Below, piece by piece: positions 7,500 to 16,196 of a stretch of DNA of 46,129 nucleotides. Source of the DNA: an uncultured Clostridia bacterium (lineage in GTDB: Bacteria > Bacillota > Clostridia > Oscillospirales > Oscillospiraceae). Each line of letters starts with the position of its first letter. Positions within the stretch are counted from its first letter, which is position 1. The position numbers and the translations under genes are program-made. The notes beneath the pieces are model-generated. The model made no database searches. It had not been told where the DNA came from and saw only the letters and a list, made by a program, of their open reading frames with translations. The stretch spans positions 1 to 46,129 of the forward strand of contig CAMFAL010000007.1 of assembly GCA_945948185.1 (NCBI GenBank). The letters run 5' to 3'.

Positions 7500-8171
7500 A
7501 TGGCATTTTCACCTCTGCACTATCTGCAAAATCTGATGCAGGCGCTGGACCTTGCTTCTCTGGGGGATGCGGTACTTCGGGTACTTGCTGTTTTTCTCTG
7601 CCTGACCATCCATGAGACCTGCCACGGTCTGGCGGCCCTGGCGCTGGGTGATCCCACTGCCAAGCGGATGCACCGCCTGTCTCTGAACCCTCTGCGCCAC
7701 ATCGACTGGCTGGGTTTGGTGATGATGTTCGTGGCTGGCTTCGGCTGGGCGAAGCCTGTGCCGGTGAATCCGGGCTATTTCAAAAAGCCCAAACAGGGTA
7801 TGGCGCTGACGGCCCTGGCCGGTCCCATTTCCAACTTTCTATTGGCGTTACTGATGCTGGGTATCGGTAAGGCGATCTATCTTTACGCCCCTTACACGCC
7901 AATGTGGAATACTGTTTTTACCTTCTGCCTTTATACGGTAGCGCCCCTTTCTATCGGCCTGGGGCTGTTCAACCTGCTGCCTATCCCGCCCCTGGACGGC
8001 TCCAAGGTGGCGGCGGTCCTGCTTCCAGACCAGCTCTATATCCAGCTGATGCGGTACGAGCGGTACGGCATCATTCTGCTGTTGCTGCTGTCCTGGCTGG
8101 GCCTGACAGGCAATCTGATCGGCAACGCCATTATGAGCGTATACGGCTTTTTGCTGAACCTGTTCTTTTGA
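7500..8171 (+). CDS. Site-2 protease family membrane metalloprotease (M50)
   Basis: A 223-residue multi-pass membrane protein of the M50/SpoIVFB-like class, which cleaves substrates within the membrane. The zinc motif HETCHG (HExxH) lies in the first hydrophobic segment. The second metal-binding motif lies in LFNLLPIPPLDG, where the Asp is the expected third ligand. Between them is FGWAKPVPVNPGYF, conserved in the short M50 family found next to scpA in many Firmicutes. The ATG at 7500 follows TTGGAG. The substrate is unknown. It lacks PDZ or CBS domains, so its regulation probably depends on partners. It shares an operon with scpAB. Confidence 0.9.
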   Translation: MAFSPLHYLQNLMQALDLASLGDAVLRVLAVFLCLTIHETCHGLAALALGDPTAKRMHRLSLNPLRHIDWLGLVMMFVAGFGWAKPVPVNPGYFKKPKQGMALTALAGPISNFLLALLMLGIGKAIYLYAPYTPMWNTVFTFCLYTVAPLSIGLGLFNLLPIPPLDGSKVAAVLLPDQLYIQLMRYERYGIILLLLLSWLGLTGNLIGNAIMSVYGFLLNLFF

Positions 8172-8181
8172 GGTGTAACCA

Positions 8182-8967
8182 TTGGAAAATCCCGTATTCA
8201 AACTGGAAAAGGTCGTCCGCTCCCGCTCGGAGGAGGAAATGCAGGACTTTGAGGGCCCGCTGGACCTGATCCTGTTTTTGCTGAGCAAGAATAAAATGGA
8301 GATCCAGGATATTTCCATCTCCCTGATCTGCGACCAGTATATTACCTGGTTGGAGCAGCGGCAGAAAATGGACCTGGAGGTGGCCAGCGAGTTTGTCACC
8401 ATGGCCTCTCATCTGGTGTATATCAAAACCCGAATGCTGCTGTCCATTGAGGACGAGGAGGCCCAGAGTGAGATGGACGCCCTGATCCAGTCCTTGGAGG
8501 AGCGGCGCCGCAGCGAAAAATACGTCTGCGTCAAGATGCTGGCGAAGCGGCTGGAGCCCATGGCGGAATTCGGCCGCAATATCATCACCCGCAATCCGGA
8601 ACCCGTGAAGCGGGGGAAGATTTACGAGTACGACCAGGAGAAGGCGGACCTGATCCTGGCCATGGCGGAGATCCGGAGTCGGACCCAGCGGGCGCTGCCG
8701 CCGCCAAAGACCGCTTTCCAGGATATCGTCCAGCATGAGCCCTATCCGGTAGAGAGCAAAGCCCGGGAGATTCTGCGGCGCCTGAAAGAGGGCGGCATCA
8801 CCCGGTTCCGCCTGCTGTTCCAGGGAAACCGCAGCCGCAGCGAGGTGGTGGCCACCTTCCTTGCAGTGCTGGAGCTCTGCAAGGCCCGGGTGCTGCATCT
8901 GGCCGGCTCCGAGACGGACTGCACCGTCCGCCAGGAGGGCGACCTGCCCGATCATCTTACCTTTTAA
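8182..8967 (+). CDS. scpA: Segregation and condensation protein A
   Basis: A 261-residue kleisin that bridges the SMC ATPase heads with ScpB to compact and separate chromosomes. The N-terminal family signature DFEGPLDLILFLLSKNKMEI and IQDISISLICDQYI are clear. The C-terminal winged-helix part is seen in VVATFLAVLELCKARVLHL. Translation probably begins at a TTG (8182), 6 bases after GAGGTG. The C-terminal end is followed after 12 bases by scpB, the usual pair. Confidence 0.96.
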   Translation: MENPVFKLEKVVRSRSEEEMQDFEGPLDLILFLLSKNKMEIQDISISLICDQYITWLEQRQKMDLEVASEFVTMASHLVYIKTRMLLSIEDEEAQSEMDALIQSLEERRRSEKYVCVKMLAKRLEPMAEFGRNIITRNPEPVKRGKIYEYDQEKADLILAMAEIRSRTQRALPPPKTAFQDIVQHEPYPVESKAREILRRLKEGGITRFRLLFQGNRSRSEVVATFLAVLELCKARVLHLAGSETDCTVRQEGDLPDHLTF

Positions 8968-8979
8968 GGAGAACACACC

Positions 8980-9618
8980 ATGGAGACCATGGAGATGAAA
9001 GAAATAGAATCCGCCATTGAGGGCATCCTGTTCGCGTCTGGGGAGCCTGTCCATGTGGACCGTATCTGTGTGGCTATGGATATGGACCGGCCCACGGTGG
9101 AGCAGGTCCTCCAGAAGCTGATGGACTACTACGCCTACGAGCGCCGGGGCATCCGCCTGCTGCGTATTGAGGACAGCTGGCAGCTCTGTTCCGCTCCGGA
9201 CTACGCCGACATCATCCGCCGGGCCTTTGAAATCCGAAAGCCCGCCAAGCTGAGCCAGCCCGCTCTGGAGGTGCTGACCATCATTGCCTATTACCAGCCC
9301 ACTACCCGGGCCTATGTGGACCAGATCCGAGGTGTGGACAGCTCCTATACCATGGGCCTTCTGCAGGAGCGGAAGCTTATTGAGGAGTGCGGACGGCTCC
9401 AGGTTCCCGGAAGACCCCGGTTGTACCGTACCACCAAGCAGTTTCTGCGAGCCTTCCACCTGACCAGTCTGGACGACCTGCCGGAGATGCCGGACCTGGG
9501 GGGAGAAGGGCAGATGCGCCTCAGCGACACCGGAGAGGTTATCGACCCAGCCGCGGAAGCGGAGATCATGGGGGTCGATACCCCGGAGAACGCGGATTTT
9601 CCGGCTCCGGAGGACTGA
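8980..9618 (+). CDS. scpB: Segregation and condensation protein B
   Basis: A 212-residue partner of ScpA in the SMC condensin complex. It is built of two winged-helix domains. The first is seen in ESAIEGILFASGEPV. The second contains LSQPALEVLTIIAYYQPTTR and IRGVDSSYTMGLLQERKLIE, which are highly conserved ScpB motifs. GRPRLYRTTKQFLRAF marks the end of the folded part, after which the tail is acidic and probably disordered. AAGGAG precedes the start. Confidence 0.96.
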   Translation: METMEMKEIESAIEGILFASGEPVHVDRICVAMDMDRPTVEQVLQKLMDYYAYERRGIRLLRIEDSWQLCSAPDYADIIRRAFEIRKPAKLSQPALEVLTIIAYYQPTTRAYVDQIRGVDSSYTMGLLQERKLIEECGRLQVPGRPRLYRTTKQFLRAFHLTSLDDLPEMPDLGGEGQMRLSDTGEVIDPAAEAEIMGVDTPENADFPAPED

Positions 9619-9654
9619 GCGGCAGATATCCGAGAAAAAGAGAGGTGAGAGCCG

Positions 9655-10299
9655 TTGACCGCGCTTTGGATCCTGGGCATCCTGGCCTTACTGCTGGTAT
9701 GGCTGTGCCTGACCCGTGTGGGGGCGCAGGTGACGCTGTCCGGCGGCTCCACTGTGGTGGATGTCAGGTTCGGTCTGTTCCGTTTTCGGGTGTTCCCCGG
9801 CAAAAAGAAACCAAAGGCTTCCAAGGAGCAGGCTGCTGAAAAGCCGAAAAAGCCCAAGGAGAAAAAAAAGAAACAACCCATGCCAAAGCCCACCCTGGCG
9901 GACATCAAGGACGCGGTCAGGACTCTGTGGCCGCCCTTGAAGCGGGCTTTGGACCGGACCCGCCGGGGTATCCGCATCCACCCGCTGACGGTCAGCCTGA
10001 TCCTGGGCGGTGCCGATGACCCGGCTGCAGCGGCGGAGCAGTATGGCTATCTTCAGGCTGGGATCTGGACGGGGATGCCGGTATTGGAAAAAGCTCTGGA
10101 CATCCCGGAGCCCCGCATCCATACGGACATCGACTTTGACGCATCCAAGCCTTTGATCGAGGGGGCCGTGGGTATTACCGCCCGGATTGGGACTCTGGTG
10201 GGCGTGGGCCTGGGCGTCGCCATTCCGGCCCTCCGCTGGTTCCTGCGGTTCCGGAAAAAAGCAAAGCAGACAGTACCGGCACCTCAGCCGGCGGCATGA
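9655..10299 (+). CDS. DUF2953 domain membrane protein
   Basis: A 214-residue protein matching the DUF2953 pattern commonly encoded between scpB and ytfJ in Clostridia. There is a single N-terminal hydrophobic segment (LWILGILALLLVWLCL), then a short beta-rich region (VDVRFGLFRFRVFPGKKK). A long Lys/Pro linker (about residues 45-80) leads to a helical domain that ends in a second hydrophobic stretch. Translation likely starts at TTG 9655, after AGAGGTGAG. The function is not known; its constant position next to ytfJ suggests a role tied to sporulation, which is inference. Confidence 0.78.
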   Translation: MTALWILGILALLLVWLCLTRVGAQVTLSGGSTVVDVRFGLFRFRVFPGKKKPKASKEQAAEKPKKPKEKKKKQPMPKPTLADIKDAVRTLWPPLKRALDRTRRGIRIHPLTVSLILGGADDPAAAAEQYGYLQAGIWTGMPVLEKALDIPEPRIHTDIDFDASKPLIEGAVGITARIGTLVGVGLGVAIPALRWFLRFRKKAKQTVPAPQPAA

Positions 10300-10342
10300 T
10301 ACGAGCGTCTTGCTCTCAGATTCAGAAAGGACGGTTCACAAG

Positions 10343-10741
10343 ATGGACAATACGACGGAGAAGAAAAATCCCCTGACCGAGCTGATGCGATCCACCATGG
10401 ATAAGGTCCATGCCATGGCCGACACCAACACCATTGTCGGCCAGCCTATTATCACGCCCGACGGCGTGACCCTGATCCCCATTTCCAAGATCAGCTTCGG
10501 CTTCGGCGGAGGCGGCGGAGACTACGGCAAAAATGCCAATACCAACTTCGGCGGCGGCGCCGGCGCCGGCGTGAAGATCGACCCCGTGGCCTTCCTGGTC
10601 ATCAAGGACGGTACCACCCGGATGCTGCCTGTGGCGGCCGCACCTATGAATACGGTGGACCGCATCGTGGATATGGCACCGGAGATCGTGGAGAAAGTGG
10701 AAAAAATTATCGACAAAAAGAAGGAAAAAGAGACCCTCTGA
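10343..10741 (+). CDS. ytfJ: GerW/YtfJ family sporulation protein
   Basis: A 132-residue protein of the YtfJ/GerW family, forespore proteins that in Bacillus are needed for normal spore germination. The family core reads TIVGQPIITPDGVTLIPISK followed by the glycine-rich FGFGGGGGDYG and GGGAGAGVKIDPVAFLVI. The C-terminus is a charged helix (VEKVEKIIDKKK). The ATG at 10343 lies 9 bases after AGAAAGGA. It sits directly after DUF2953 and before a D-Ala-D-Ala carboxypeptidase, the usual Clostridial order. Confidence 0.92.
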   Translation: MDNTTEKKNPLTELMRSTMDKVHAMADTNTIVGQPIITPDGVTLIPISKISFGFGGGGGDYGKNANTNFGGGAGAGVKIDPVAFLVIKDGTTRMLPVAAAPMNTVDRIVDMAPEIVEKVEKIIDKKKEKETL

Positions 10742-10785
10742 GCGGGGTATACTACCATCACCGTGAACAAATGAGGTGATGGATC

Positions 10786-11871
10786 ATGCCAAAGCGGGCT
10801 TCCGCTGCACTGACTGTGGTGTTTATGCTGTTCAGTGTTTTCCCTTGTCAGGTAAAAGCCGTGAGTACCTCGGCTGCGGCTGCGATTCTGGTGGACGCAG
10901 ACAGCGGGCGGGTGCTGTATGAGCAGAACGCGGACGCAAAAATGCTGATCGCCAGCACCACCAAGATCATGACCGCCCTGGTGGCTATCCGGGAGGGAGA
11001 ACTCTCTGACGTGGTGACCGTCAAGCGGGAGGCAACCCTGACGGAGGGTTCCTCCATGTACCTGAAGGAGGGGGAGCAGCTGACACTGGAGACGCTGCTC
11101 TATGGTCTGATGCTGTGCTCCGGGAATGACGCGGCAGTTGCCATCGCGGAGCATGTGGGCGGCAGCCAGGCGGGTTTTGTCCGCCTGATGAACGAGACCG
11201 CGAGGGAACTGGGCATGGCGCATACCTCCTTTGCCAACCCCAACGGGCTGGATGCGGAGACACACTATTCTACCGCCAGGGACATGGCGGTGTTGGCCTG
11301 TGCCGCCATGGAGAACGAGACCTTCGCCCGGATTGTCTCCACACGCACCGTCACCATCGGCGGGCGCACCATGACCAACCACAACAAGCTCCTCTCCTGG
11401 TCAGAGGGCTGCATCGGCTTGAAAACAGGCTACACCAAGGCGGCGGGCCGGACTTTGGTCAGCTGCATGGAAAAGAACGGCCAGAGGCTGGTGGCGGTGA
11501 CGCTGCAGGACGGCAACGACTGGGCCGACCATCAGGCGCTGTATGAGTATGGTTTTGCCGCCTATCCCGCCCGGCGTCTGGCGGTTTTGGGGCAGCCCCT
11601 CCGCCGCGTTTCGGTGAAGGGCGGCGTTCAAAAAACCATGGCCTTGGTGGCGGCGGAGAGCTTCTCCTGGCCCGTCGCGGAGGGGGAAGGACTGGAAACA
11701 CGCCTGGAGCTTTCAAGCGCTCTGGCGGCACCGCTGGCTGCCGGGACCAAGGTGGGACAGGCTGTTTTCACGTTGGATGATACAGAGATCGGCCGTGTGG
11801 ACCTGCTGTGCGGAGAATCTGTGGCACCCAAGGCAGAATCTGCCTTGGCGGCGCTGAAACTGGCCCGATAG
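10786..11871 (+). CDS. D-alanyl-D-alanine carboxypeptidase (DacF-like)
   Basis: A 361-residue low-molecular-weight penicillin-binding protein (S11 family) that trims the terminal D-Ala from peptidoglycan stem peptides outside the membrane. All three active-site motifs are present: STTK (Ser57, Lys60), SGN (Ser112) and KTG (Lys213). A signal peptide covers about the first 25 residues. The C-terminal 90 residues form the beta-rich PBP5-type second domain but without an obvious amphipathic membrane anchor. The spacing to ytfJ suggests a sporulation role like Bacillus DacF, but a vegetative enzyme cannot be excluded. GAGGTGAT precedes the start. Confidence 0.92.
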   Translation: MPKRASAALTVVFMLFSVFPCQVKAVSTSAAAAILVDADSGRVLYEQNADAKMLIASTTKIMTALVAIREGELSDVVTVKREATLTEGSSMYLKEGEQLTLETLLYGLMLCSGNDAAVAIAEHVGGSQAGFVRLMNETARELGMAHTSFANPNGLDAETHYSTARDMAVLACAAMENETFARIVSTRTVTIGGRTMTNHNKLLSWSEGCIGLKTGYTKAAGRTLVSCMEKNGQRLVAVTLQDGNDWADHQALYEYGFAAYPARRLAVLGQPLRRVSVKGGVQKTMALVAAESFSWPVAEGEGLETRLELSSALAAPLAAGTKVGQAVFTLDDTEIGRVDLLCGESVAPKAESALAALKLAR

Positions 11872-11883
11872 AAGGACTGACAT

Positions 11884-12600
11884 ATGGAAGAACGACTGCA
11901 AAAACTGCTCTCCGCCGCCGGGGTCTGTTCCCGCCGGGCAGCGGAGGACTACATCATTGCGGGCCGCGTGACCGTGAATGGAGAGACGGCGGAGCTGGGC
12001 CGGCGGGCAGATCCGGACCGGGATGACATCCGGGTGGACGGGAAACCTCTGGCTTCCAAGGCCGATCACGCCTATCTGCTGCTGAACAAGCCCCGAGGCT
12101 ATGTAACCACCCTTTCCGACGAAAAAGGCCGGAAAACCGTGGCGGACCTGGTGCGGGACTGCGGGATCCGGGTGTATCCCGTGGGACGGTTGGACCTGGA
12201 CTCCGAAGGCCTGCTGCTGATGACCAACGACGGGGAATTGATGCAGCACCTGCTGCACCCCAGTGGGGAGGTCAACAAGACCTACCTGGTCTCCGTGTTC
12301 GGTCCGGTGGACGGCGCGGCGGAGCGCCTGGCCGCCATCACGGACCTGGAAGGGGAGACTATTCGCCCTGCCCAGGTGGAGGTCCTGCGGAGGACCCATC
12401 AGACGGCGGAGCTGTCCATCACCATCCATGAGGGCAAAAACCGGCAGATCCGCCGCATGTGTTCCGCCTGCGGGCTGACGGTGAAGCGGCTGCGGCGGAT
12501 CCGGGAGCATTCTCTGGAGCTGGGAGACCTGACCTGCGGCCAGTGGCGGTATCTGACGGAGGACGAGATTGCCGCCCTGAAGGGCCCCTCTGTCAACTGA
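11884..12600 (+). CDS. Pseudouridine synthase, RluB/RsuA type
   Basis: A 238-residue rRNA pseudouridine synthase. The N-terminal S4 RNA-binding domain is ERLQKLLSAAGVCSRRAAED. The catalytic domain has YPVGRLDLDSEGLLLMTNDG, in which the Asp of GRLD is the catalytic residue. The C-terminal signature is EGKNRQIRRMCSACGLTVKR. Members closest to RluB modify 23S rRNA helix 89; substrate assignment between RluB and related enzymes is inferred. It follows the carboxypeptidase gene by 12 bases and ends the operon before the hairpin at 12613. Confidence 0.92.
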   Translation: MEERLQKLLSAAGVCSRRAAEDYIIAGRVTVNGETAELGRRADPDRDDIRVDGKPLASKADHAYLLLNKPRGYVTTLSDEKGRKTVADLVRDCGIRVYPVGRLDLDSEGLLLMTNDGELMQHLLHPSGEVNKTYLVSVFGPVDGAAERLAAITDLEGETIRPAQVEVLRRTHQTAELSITIHEGKNRQIRRMCSACGLTVKRLRRIREHSLELGDLTCGQWRYLTEDEIAALKGPSVN

Positions 12601-12612
12601 ATCAAGGCGCTT

Positions 12613-12645
12613 GAGCGCGGGCCGAGGGGTCCGCGCTCCTATTTT
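12613..12645 (+). terminator. Terminator after the rluB-type gene
   Basis: An 8-bp perfect stem, GAGCGCGG (12613-12620) and CCGCGCTC (12631-12638), is followed by CTATTTT. The T-tract is short, so termination may be incomplete. Confidence 0.65.
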
Positions 12646-12689
12646 GCAAGTTTTGCAAAATTTCCTGCAAAAACCGTTTGAATTTTGCA
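12642..12689. promoter_or_regulatory. TTTTGCA repeat array, candidate operator
   Basis: TTTTGCA occurs at 12642-12648, 12651-12657 and 12683-12689. Its inverse TGCAAAA occurs at 12654-12660 (forming the palindrome TTTTGCAAAA) and 12666-12672. The last copy sits between the -35 and -10 of the downstream regulator's promoter. Binding by the encoded MurR/RpiR regulator is an inference. Confidence 0.55.
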
Positions 12690-12705
12690 GGGTTTGTGGT
12701 ACAAT
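12678..12705 (+). promoter_or_regulatory. Sigma-A promoter of the MurR-cmk-ispH/rpsA operon
   Basis: TTGAAT (12678-12683) and TACAAT (12700-12705) are separated by 16 bases. A start near 12712 gives a leader of about 70 bases that contains two TGCGCA copies able to form a hairpin. Confidence 0.65.
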
Positions 12706-12783
12706 ACGACAGGATGCGCATGGAGACCTGCGCATTTTCTGCGCGTAAGACCAAAAACAGAAAGAGCGGGGGAGGGAACGGCC

Positions 12784-13650
12784 GTGGCAAAAAACATTTT
12801 ACATACCATTGAAAGTAGCATGAACGGCTTTTCCAAAGGACAGAAGCGAATTGCCGGGTACATCCTGGATAATTATGATAAAGCGGCTTTTATGACCGCC
12901 AGCAAGCTGGGCAAGCTGGTGGGCGTCAGCGAATCCACGGTGGTGCGGTTCGCATCGGAGCTGGGCTACGATGGCTATCCCAGTATGCAGCGGGCCCTGC
13001 AGGAGATGATCCGCAGCCGCCTGACCTCTACCCAGCGGATTCAGCAGGCCGGGGAGCTCTTTGAACGGCAGGATCTGCTGGGGGCCGTGTTGCAGTCGGA
13101 CATTGACAAGCTGCGGGAGCTGGCCAGTCAGGCAGACCGGAACCAGTTCGACGACGTGGTTGACCGCATCAAAAACGCTCATCACATCTATATTCTGGGC
13201 GTCCGCTCCTCTGCCTATGTAGCCGGATACCTGAACTTTTACATGCACCTGCTGTGTGAGAATGTGACCCTGGTCCAGTCCAATGCCGCCGGGGAAATTT
13301 TTGAGCAGCTGTTCCGCATCGGCCCCGGGGACGTGATGATCGCCATCAGCTTCCCCCGCTATTCCCGCGTGACCATGAATACCGTGAAGTTCGCCCAGGA
13401 CCGGGGAGCCACCATCATTGCCGTGACGGACAACGAGCTGTCCCCGGTGTACCAGATGTCTGACGCAGCCCTGCTGGCCCCCTGTGAGATGATCTCCTTC
13501 GTGGATTCCATGGTGGCACCGCTGTCTCTGATCAATGCCCTGTTGGTGGCGTTGGCTTACCGCATGGGCACGGATGCCGCCAGGACCTTTGAGGAACTGG
13601 AAGATATTTGGAACGAATACGGCGTGTTTGGAAAGATGGATGATGAATAA
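12784..13650 (+). CDS. MurR/RpiR family transcriptional regulator
   Basis: A 288-residue DNA-binding regulator. The N-terminal HTH_6 domain contains LGKLVGVSESTVVRFASELG, the recognition region of this family. From about residue 125 a SIS (sugar isomerase) domain follows, with HIYILGVRSSAYVAGY and VMIAISFPRYSRVTMN, which normally senses a phosphorylated sugar. The start is a GTG at 12784 after GGGGGAGG. No sugar-metabolism genes are adjacent; it heads an operon for flavoprotein, cmk, plsC and ispH-rpsA. The TTTTGCA array overlapping its promoter suggests self-control. Its ligand is unknown. Confidence 0.9.
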   Translation: MAKNILHTIESSMNGFSKGQKRIAGYILDNYDKAAFMTASKLGKLVGVSESTVVRFASELGYDGYPSMQRALQEMIRSRLTSTQRIQQAGELFERQDLLGAVLQSDIDKLRELASQADRNQFDDVVDRIKNAHHIYILGVRSSAYVAGYLNFYMHLLCENVTLVQSNAAGEIFEQLFRIGPGDVMIAISFPRYSRVTMNTVKFAQDRGATIIAVTDNELSPVYQMSDAALLAPCEMISFVDSMVAPLSLINALLVALAYRMGTDAARTFEELEDIWNEYGVFGKMDDE

Positions 13651-14875
13651 ACAGATCGTAGTAGTCGGCGGCGGCGCCGCCGGCATGATGGCCGCCGTCT
13701 GCGCGGCGGAGCGGGGGGCTTCCGTGACCCTGCTGGAGCCTAACGAGCGGCTTGGCAAGAAGCTGAATATCACCGGCAAGGGCCGCTGCAACGTGACCAA
13801 CAACGCGGACCTGGAAACGCTGCTGGCCAATACGCCAAAGAACGGCAAGTTCCTGTACAGCGCTTTCTCCCGGTTTGACGGCCGGGACGCCATGGCCTTC
13901 TTTGAAAAGCTGGGTGTGCCCCTGAAAACGGAACGGGGAAACCGGGTGTTTCCCGTCAGTGACCGGGCTTTTGACATCAGCGGCGCCCTGGAACGGCGGC
14001 TGAAGGCCCTGCGGGTCACCATGGTTCGGGACCGGGCGGTGCACCTGGAGGTCGAAGAGGGAATTATCCGGGGCGTGCAGGGTGAACACAGGAACTATCC
14101 CGCCCAGGCGGTCATCCTGGCTACCGGCGGCGTCAGCTATCCCGCCACCGGCTCCACCGGCGAGGGGCACCGCATGGCCGCAGAGACCGGGCATACCGTC
14201 ACGCCTCTACGGGGGTCTCTGGTGCCTTTGCGGGACTTCGGCATTGGCAGGCAGCTGCAGGGCCTGAGCCTGCGGAATGTGGGCCTGACGGTCTTTGAGA
14301 ACAATAAGAAGATTTATACGGATTTCGGCGAACTGCTGTTCACTCATTTCGGCGTCAGCGGTCCGTTGATTTTGTCCGCCTCCGCCCATATGCGGCATTT
14401 TGAGAAAAAGGCCTACCGCCTGGAAATTGACCTGAAGCCCGCTTTGGATGAGCAGCAGCTGGACAAGCGCTTGTTGTCAGATTTTACCAAATACGCCAAC
14501 AGTGACTTCTGTAATGCCTTAGACGATCTGCTTCCTCAGAAGCTGATTCCTGTGGTGGTGGAGTGGACGGAGATTCCGCCTCACCAGAAGGTCCACGACC
14601 TGACCAAGGAGCAGCGCCGTGGGCTTCTCCAATTGCTGAAGCATTTTCCGGTGGTCATCGCGGGGCCCTGCCCGGTGACGGATGCCATCGTCACCTCCGG
14701 CGGCATTAAAGTGGGCGAGATTGACCCCAAAACCATGGAGTCAAAGATTGTAAAGGGACTGTACTTTGCAGGAGAAGTGATTGACGTGGACGCCTATACC
14801 GGCGGGTTCAACCTGCAGATTGCCTGGGCCACAGGCCGTGCCGCCGGATTTGCGGCGGCGGAAAACGAAACATGA
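13640..14875 (+). CDS. NAD(P)/FAD-dependent oxidoreductase, HI0933/YhiN family
   Basis: A flavoprotein of about 411 residues in the HI0933-like (YhiN, BaiN-type) family. The N-terminal dinucleotide-binding motif is VVVGGGAAGMMAA, and the family marker KKLNITGKGRCNVTN lies at about residues 38-52. A second FAD contact is VILATGGVSYPATGSTGEGH. The C-terminal signature is GLYFAGEVIDVDAYTGGFNL. The natural substrate is not established; one family member reduces bile-acid intermediates in gut Clostridia, but that cannot be assigned here. The gene overlaps the end of the regulator gene (ATGATGAATAA), so translation is coupled. ATG 13640 and 13643 are both possible starts. Confidence 0.88.
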   Translation: MMNKQIVVVGGGAAGMMAAVCAAERGASVTLLEPNERLGKKLNITGKGRCNVTNNADLETLLANTPKNGKFLYSAFSRFDGRDAMAFFEKLGVPLKTERGNRVFPVSDRAFDISGALERRLKALRVTMVRDRAVHLEVEEGIIRGVQGEHRNYPAQAVILATGGVSYPATGSTGEGHRMAAETGHTVTPLRGSLVPLRDFGIGRQLQGLSLRNVGLTVFENNKKIYTDFGELLFTHFGVSGPLILSASAHMRHFEKKAYRLEIDLKPALDEQQLDKRLLSDFTKYANSDFCNALDDLLPQKLIPVVVEWTEIPPHQKVHDLTKEQRRGLLQLLKHFPVVIAGPCPVTDAIVTSGGIKVGEIDPKTMESKIVKGLYFAGEVIDVDAYTGGFNLQIAWATGRAAGFAAAENET

Positions 14876-14889
14876 CAGGAGAAACGACC

Positions 14890-15564
14890 ATGAAAACCAT
14901 CAGCATTGCCATTGACGGTCCCTCCGGCGCCGGGAAAAGCACCCTGGCCCGCAGTATTGCCGCGAAGCTTGGCTTTTTATATGTAGATACCGGCGCTATT
15001 TACCGGACCATCGGATACCACATTTTTACAAAGGATATCGACCCCAAGGATGAGACGGCGGTGACCGCCCGGCTCCCTGAGATCCATGTGGAGCTGACCT
15101 ACGGGGAGGACGGCCTCCAGCACATGCTGCTGAACGGAGTGGATGTGACGAAGGAGATCCGTCTGCCGGAGATCTCCATGTATGCCTCCGCCGTTTCCGC
15201 CCATCCCGGCGTCCGGGCTTTCCTGCTGGAGATGCAGCGGCAGTTGGCACGCACCAACAGTGTCGTCATGGACGGCCGGGATATCGGCACCGTGGTGCTG
15301 CCGGACGCTGATGTAAAGATCTTTCTGACCGCCTCCCCGGAGGCCCGGGCCCGGCGGCGGATGCTGGAGCTGGAGCAGCGCGGTACTCCGGAGCCCTTTG
15401 AAGCTGTGCTGAAGGATATCCAAGAGCGGGATTGGAACGACTCCCACCGGGCTGTGGCGCCCCTGCGTCAGGCCGAGGATGCCATCCTTTTGGATACCAC
15501 GGAGCTGACCTTCGCGGAGAGCGAGGAATCCCTTTTGAACATCATTAAGGAGAAAACCAAATGA
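14890..15564 (+). CDS. cmk: Cytidylate kinase
   Basis: A 224-residue kinase that phosphorylates CMP and dCMP to the diphosphates in pyrimidine salvage. The P-loop reads IDGPSGAGKSTLAR and the substrate region YVDTGAIYRTIGY. MDGRDIGTVVLPDADVKIFL is the family signature, and the lid region follows with RARRRMLELEQRG. The start at 14890 is favoured over ATG 14872 because AGGAGA sits at the right distance and the family begins with this residue. The cmk-plsC-ispH-rpsA order is common in Clostridia. Confidence 0.97.
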   Translation: MKTISIAIDGPSGAGKSTLARSIAAKLGFLYVDTGAIYRTIGYHIFTKDIDPKDETAVTARLPEIHVELTYGEDGLQHMLLNGVDVTKEIRLPEISMYASAVSAHPGVRAFLLEMQRQLARTNSVVMDGRDIGTVVLPDADVKIFLTASPEARARRRMLELEQRGTPEPFEAVLKDIQERDWNDSHRAVAPLRQAEDAILLDTTELTFAESEESLLNIIKEKTK

Positions 15565-16196
15565 AACCGCTGGGTACGTTTTTTGTATTTGCTTATTATG
15601 TCGTGGGCCTGGTTACCCGTATCCTGCATCCCACTACGGTGGAGGGCATGGAGAATCTGCCGGAGCATGGGGCGCTGCTTTGCCCCAACCACTCCAGCAA
15701 TTGGGACCCCCTGCTGGTGGTACTGAAGCTGCCGGTCAACTACCGGGTACACATTATGGCCAAACAGGAGTTATTCCGCTTCAAGCCCCTGGGCTGGGCG
15801 CTGCGGCATGTGGGAGCCTTCCCCGTCAGCCGGGGTGACAACGATATCCATGCGGTCAAGACCGCCATCCAGGCTATCAAGGGCGGCGACAACCTGCTGA
15901 TTTTCCCGGAGGGCACTGTGATCCGCAACGGCATCGGCTGCAAGGACGGGCTTCCGGCCCATGCCAAAGCCGGCGTGGCGGTCATCGGTGTCCGCACCGG
16001 CGCCACCATGATCCCGGTGTTCGTGGACGGGGAGAAAAAGCTGTTCCACCGGACCCGCATTATCTTCGGCAAGCCTTACATCCCTGTGTACACAGGCCGC
16101 CACGGCACCTCCGAGGAGATGCAGAAGATCGCCGATGACATCCTGGCGGAGGCCTATGCCCTGGGCGGCCAGACGGTAGGGGGGGAGTCCCTGTGA
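15561..16196 (+). CDS. plsC: 1-acyl-sn-glycerol-3-phosphate acyltransferase
   Basis: A 211-residue membrane-associated acyltransferase that adds the second acyl chain to lysophosphatidic acid, giving phosphatidic acid. The catalytic NHSSNWD (the HX4D motif) and the FPEGT substrate-binding motif are both present, with AFPVSRGDND between them (motif II). An N-terminal hydrophobic stretch could anchor it in the membrane. Its ATG overlaps the cmk stop (ATGA), indicating coupled translation. The length is slightly short but normal for Clostridia. Confidence 0.94.
   Translation: MKPLGTFFVFAYYVVGLVTRILHPTTVEGMENLPEHGALLCPNHSSNWDPLLVVLKLPVNYRVHIMAKQELFRFKPLGWALRHVGAFPVSRGDNDIHAVKTAIQAIKGGDNLLIFPEGTVIRNGIGCKDGLPAHAKAGVAVIGVRTGATMIPVFVDGEKKLFHRTRIIFGKPYIPVYTGRHGTSEEMQKIADDILAEAYALGGQTVGGESL

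Noticed and set aside
10745-10754. GGGTATACTA, a perfect SigF-type -10 ahead of the D-Ala-D-Ala carboxypeptidase gene
   Set aside because: There is no GYATA-like -35 at 15 or 16 bases upstream (the region is A-rich), so I do not call a promoter.
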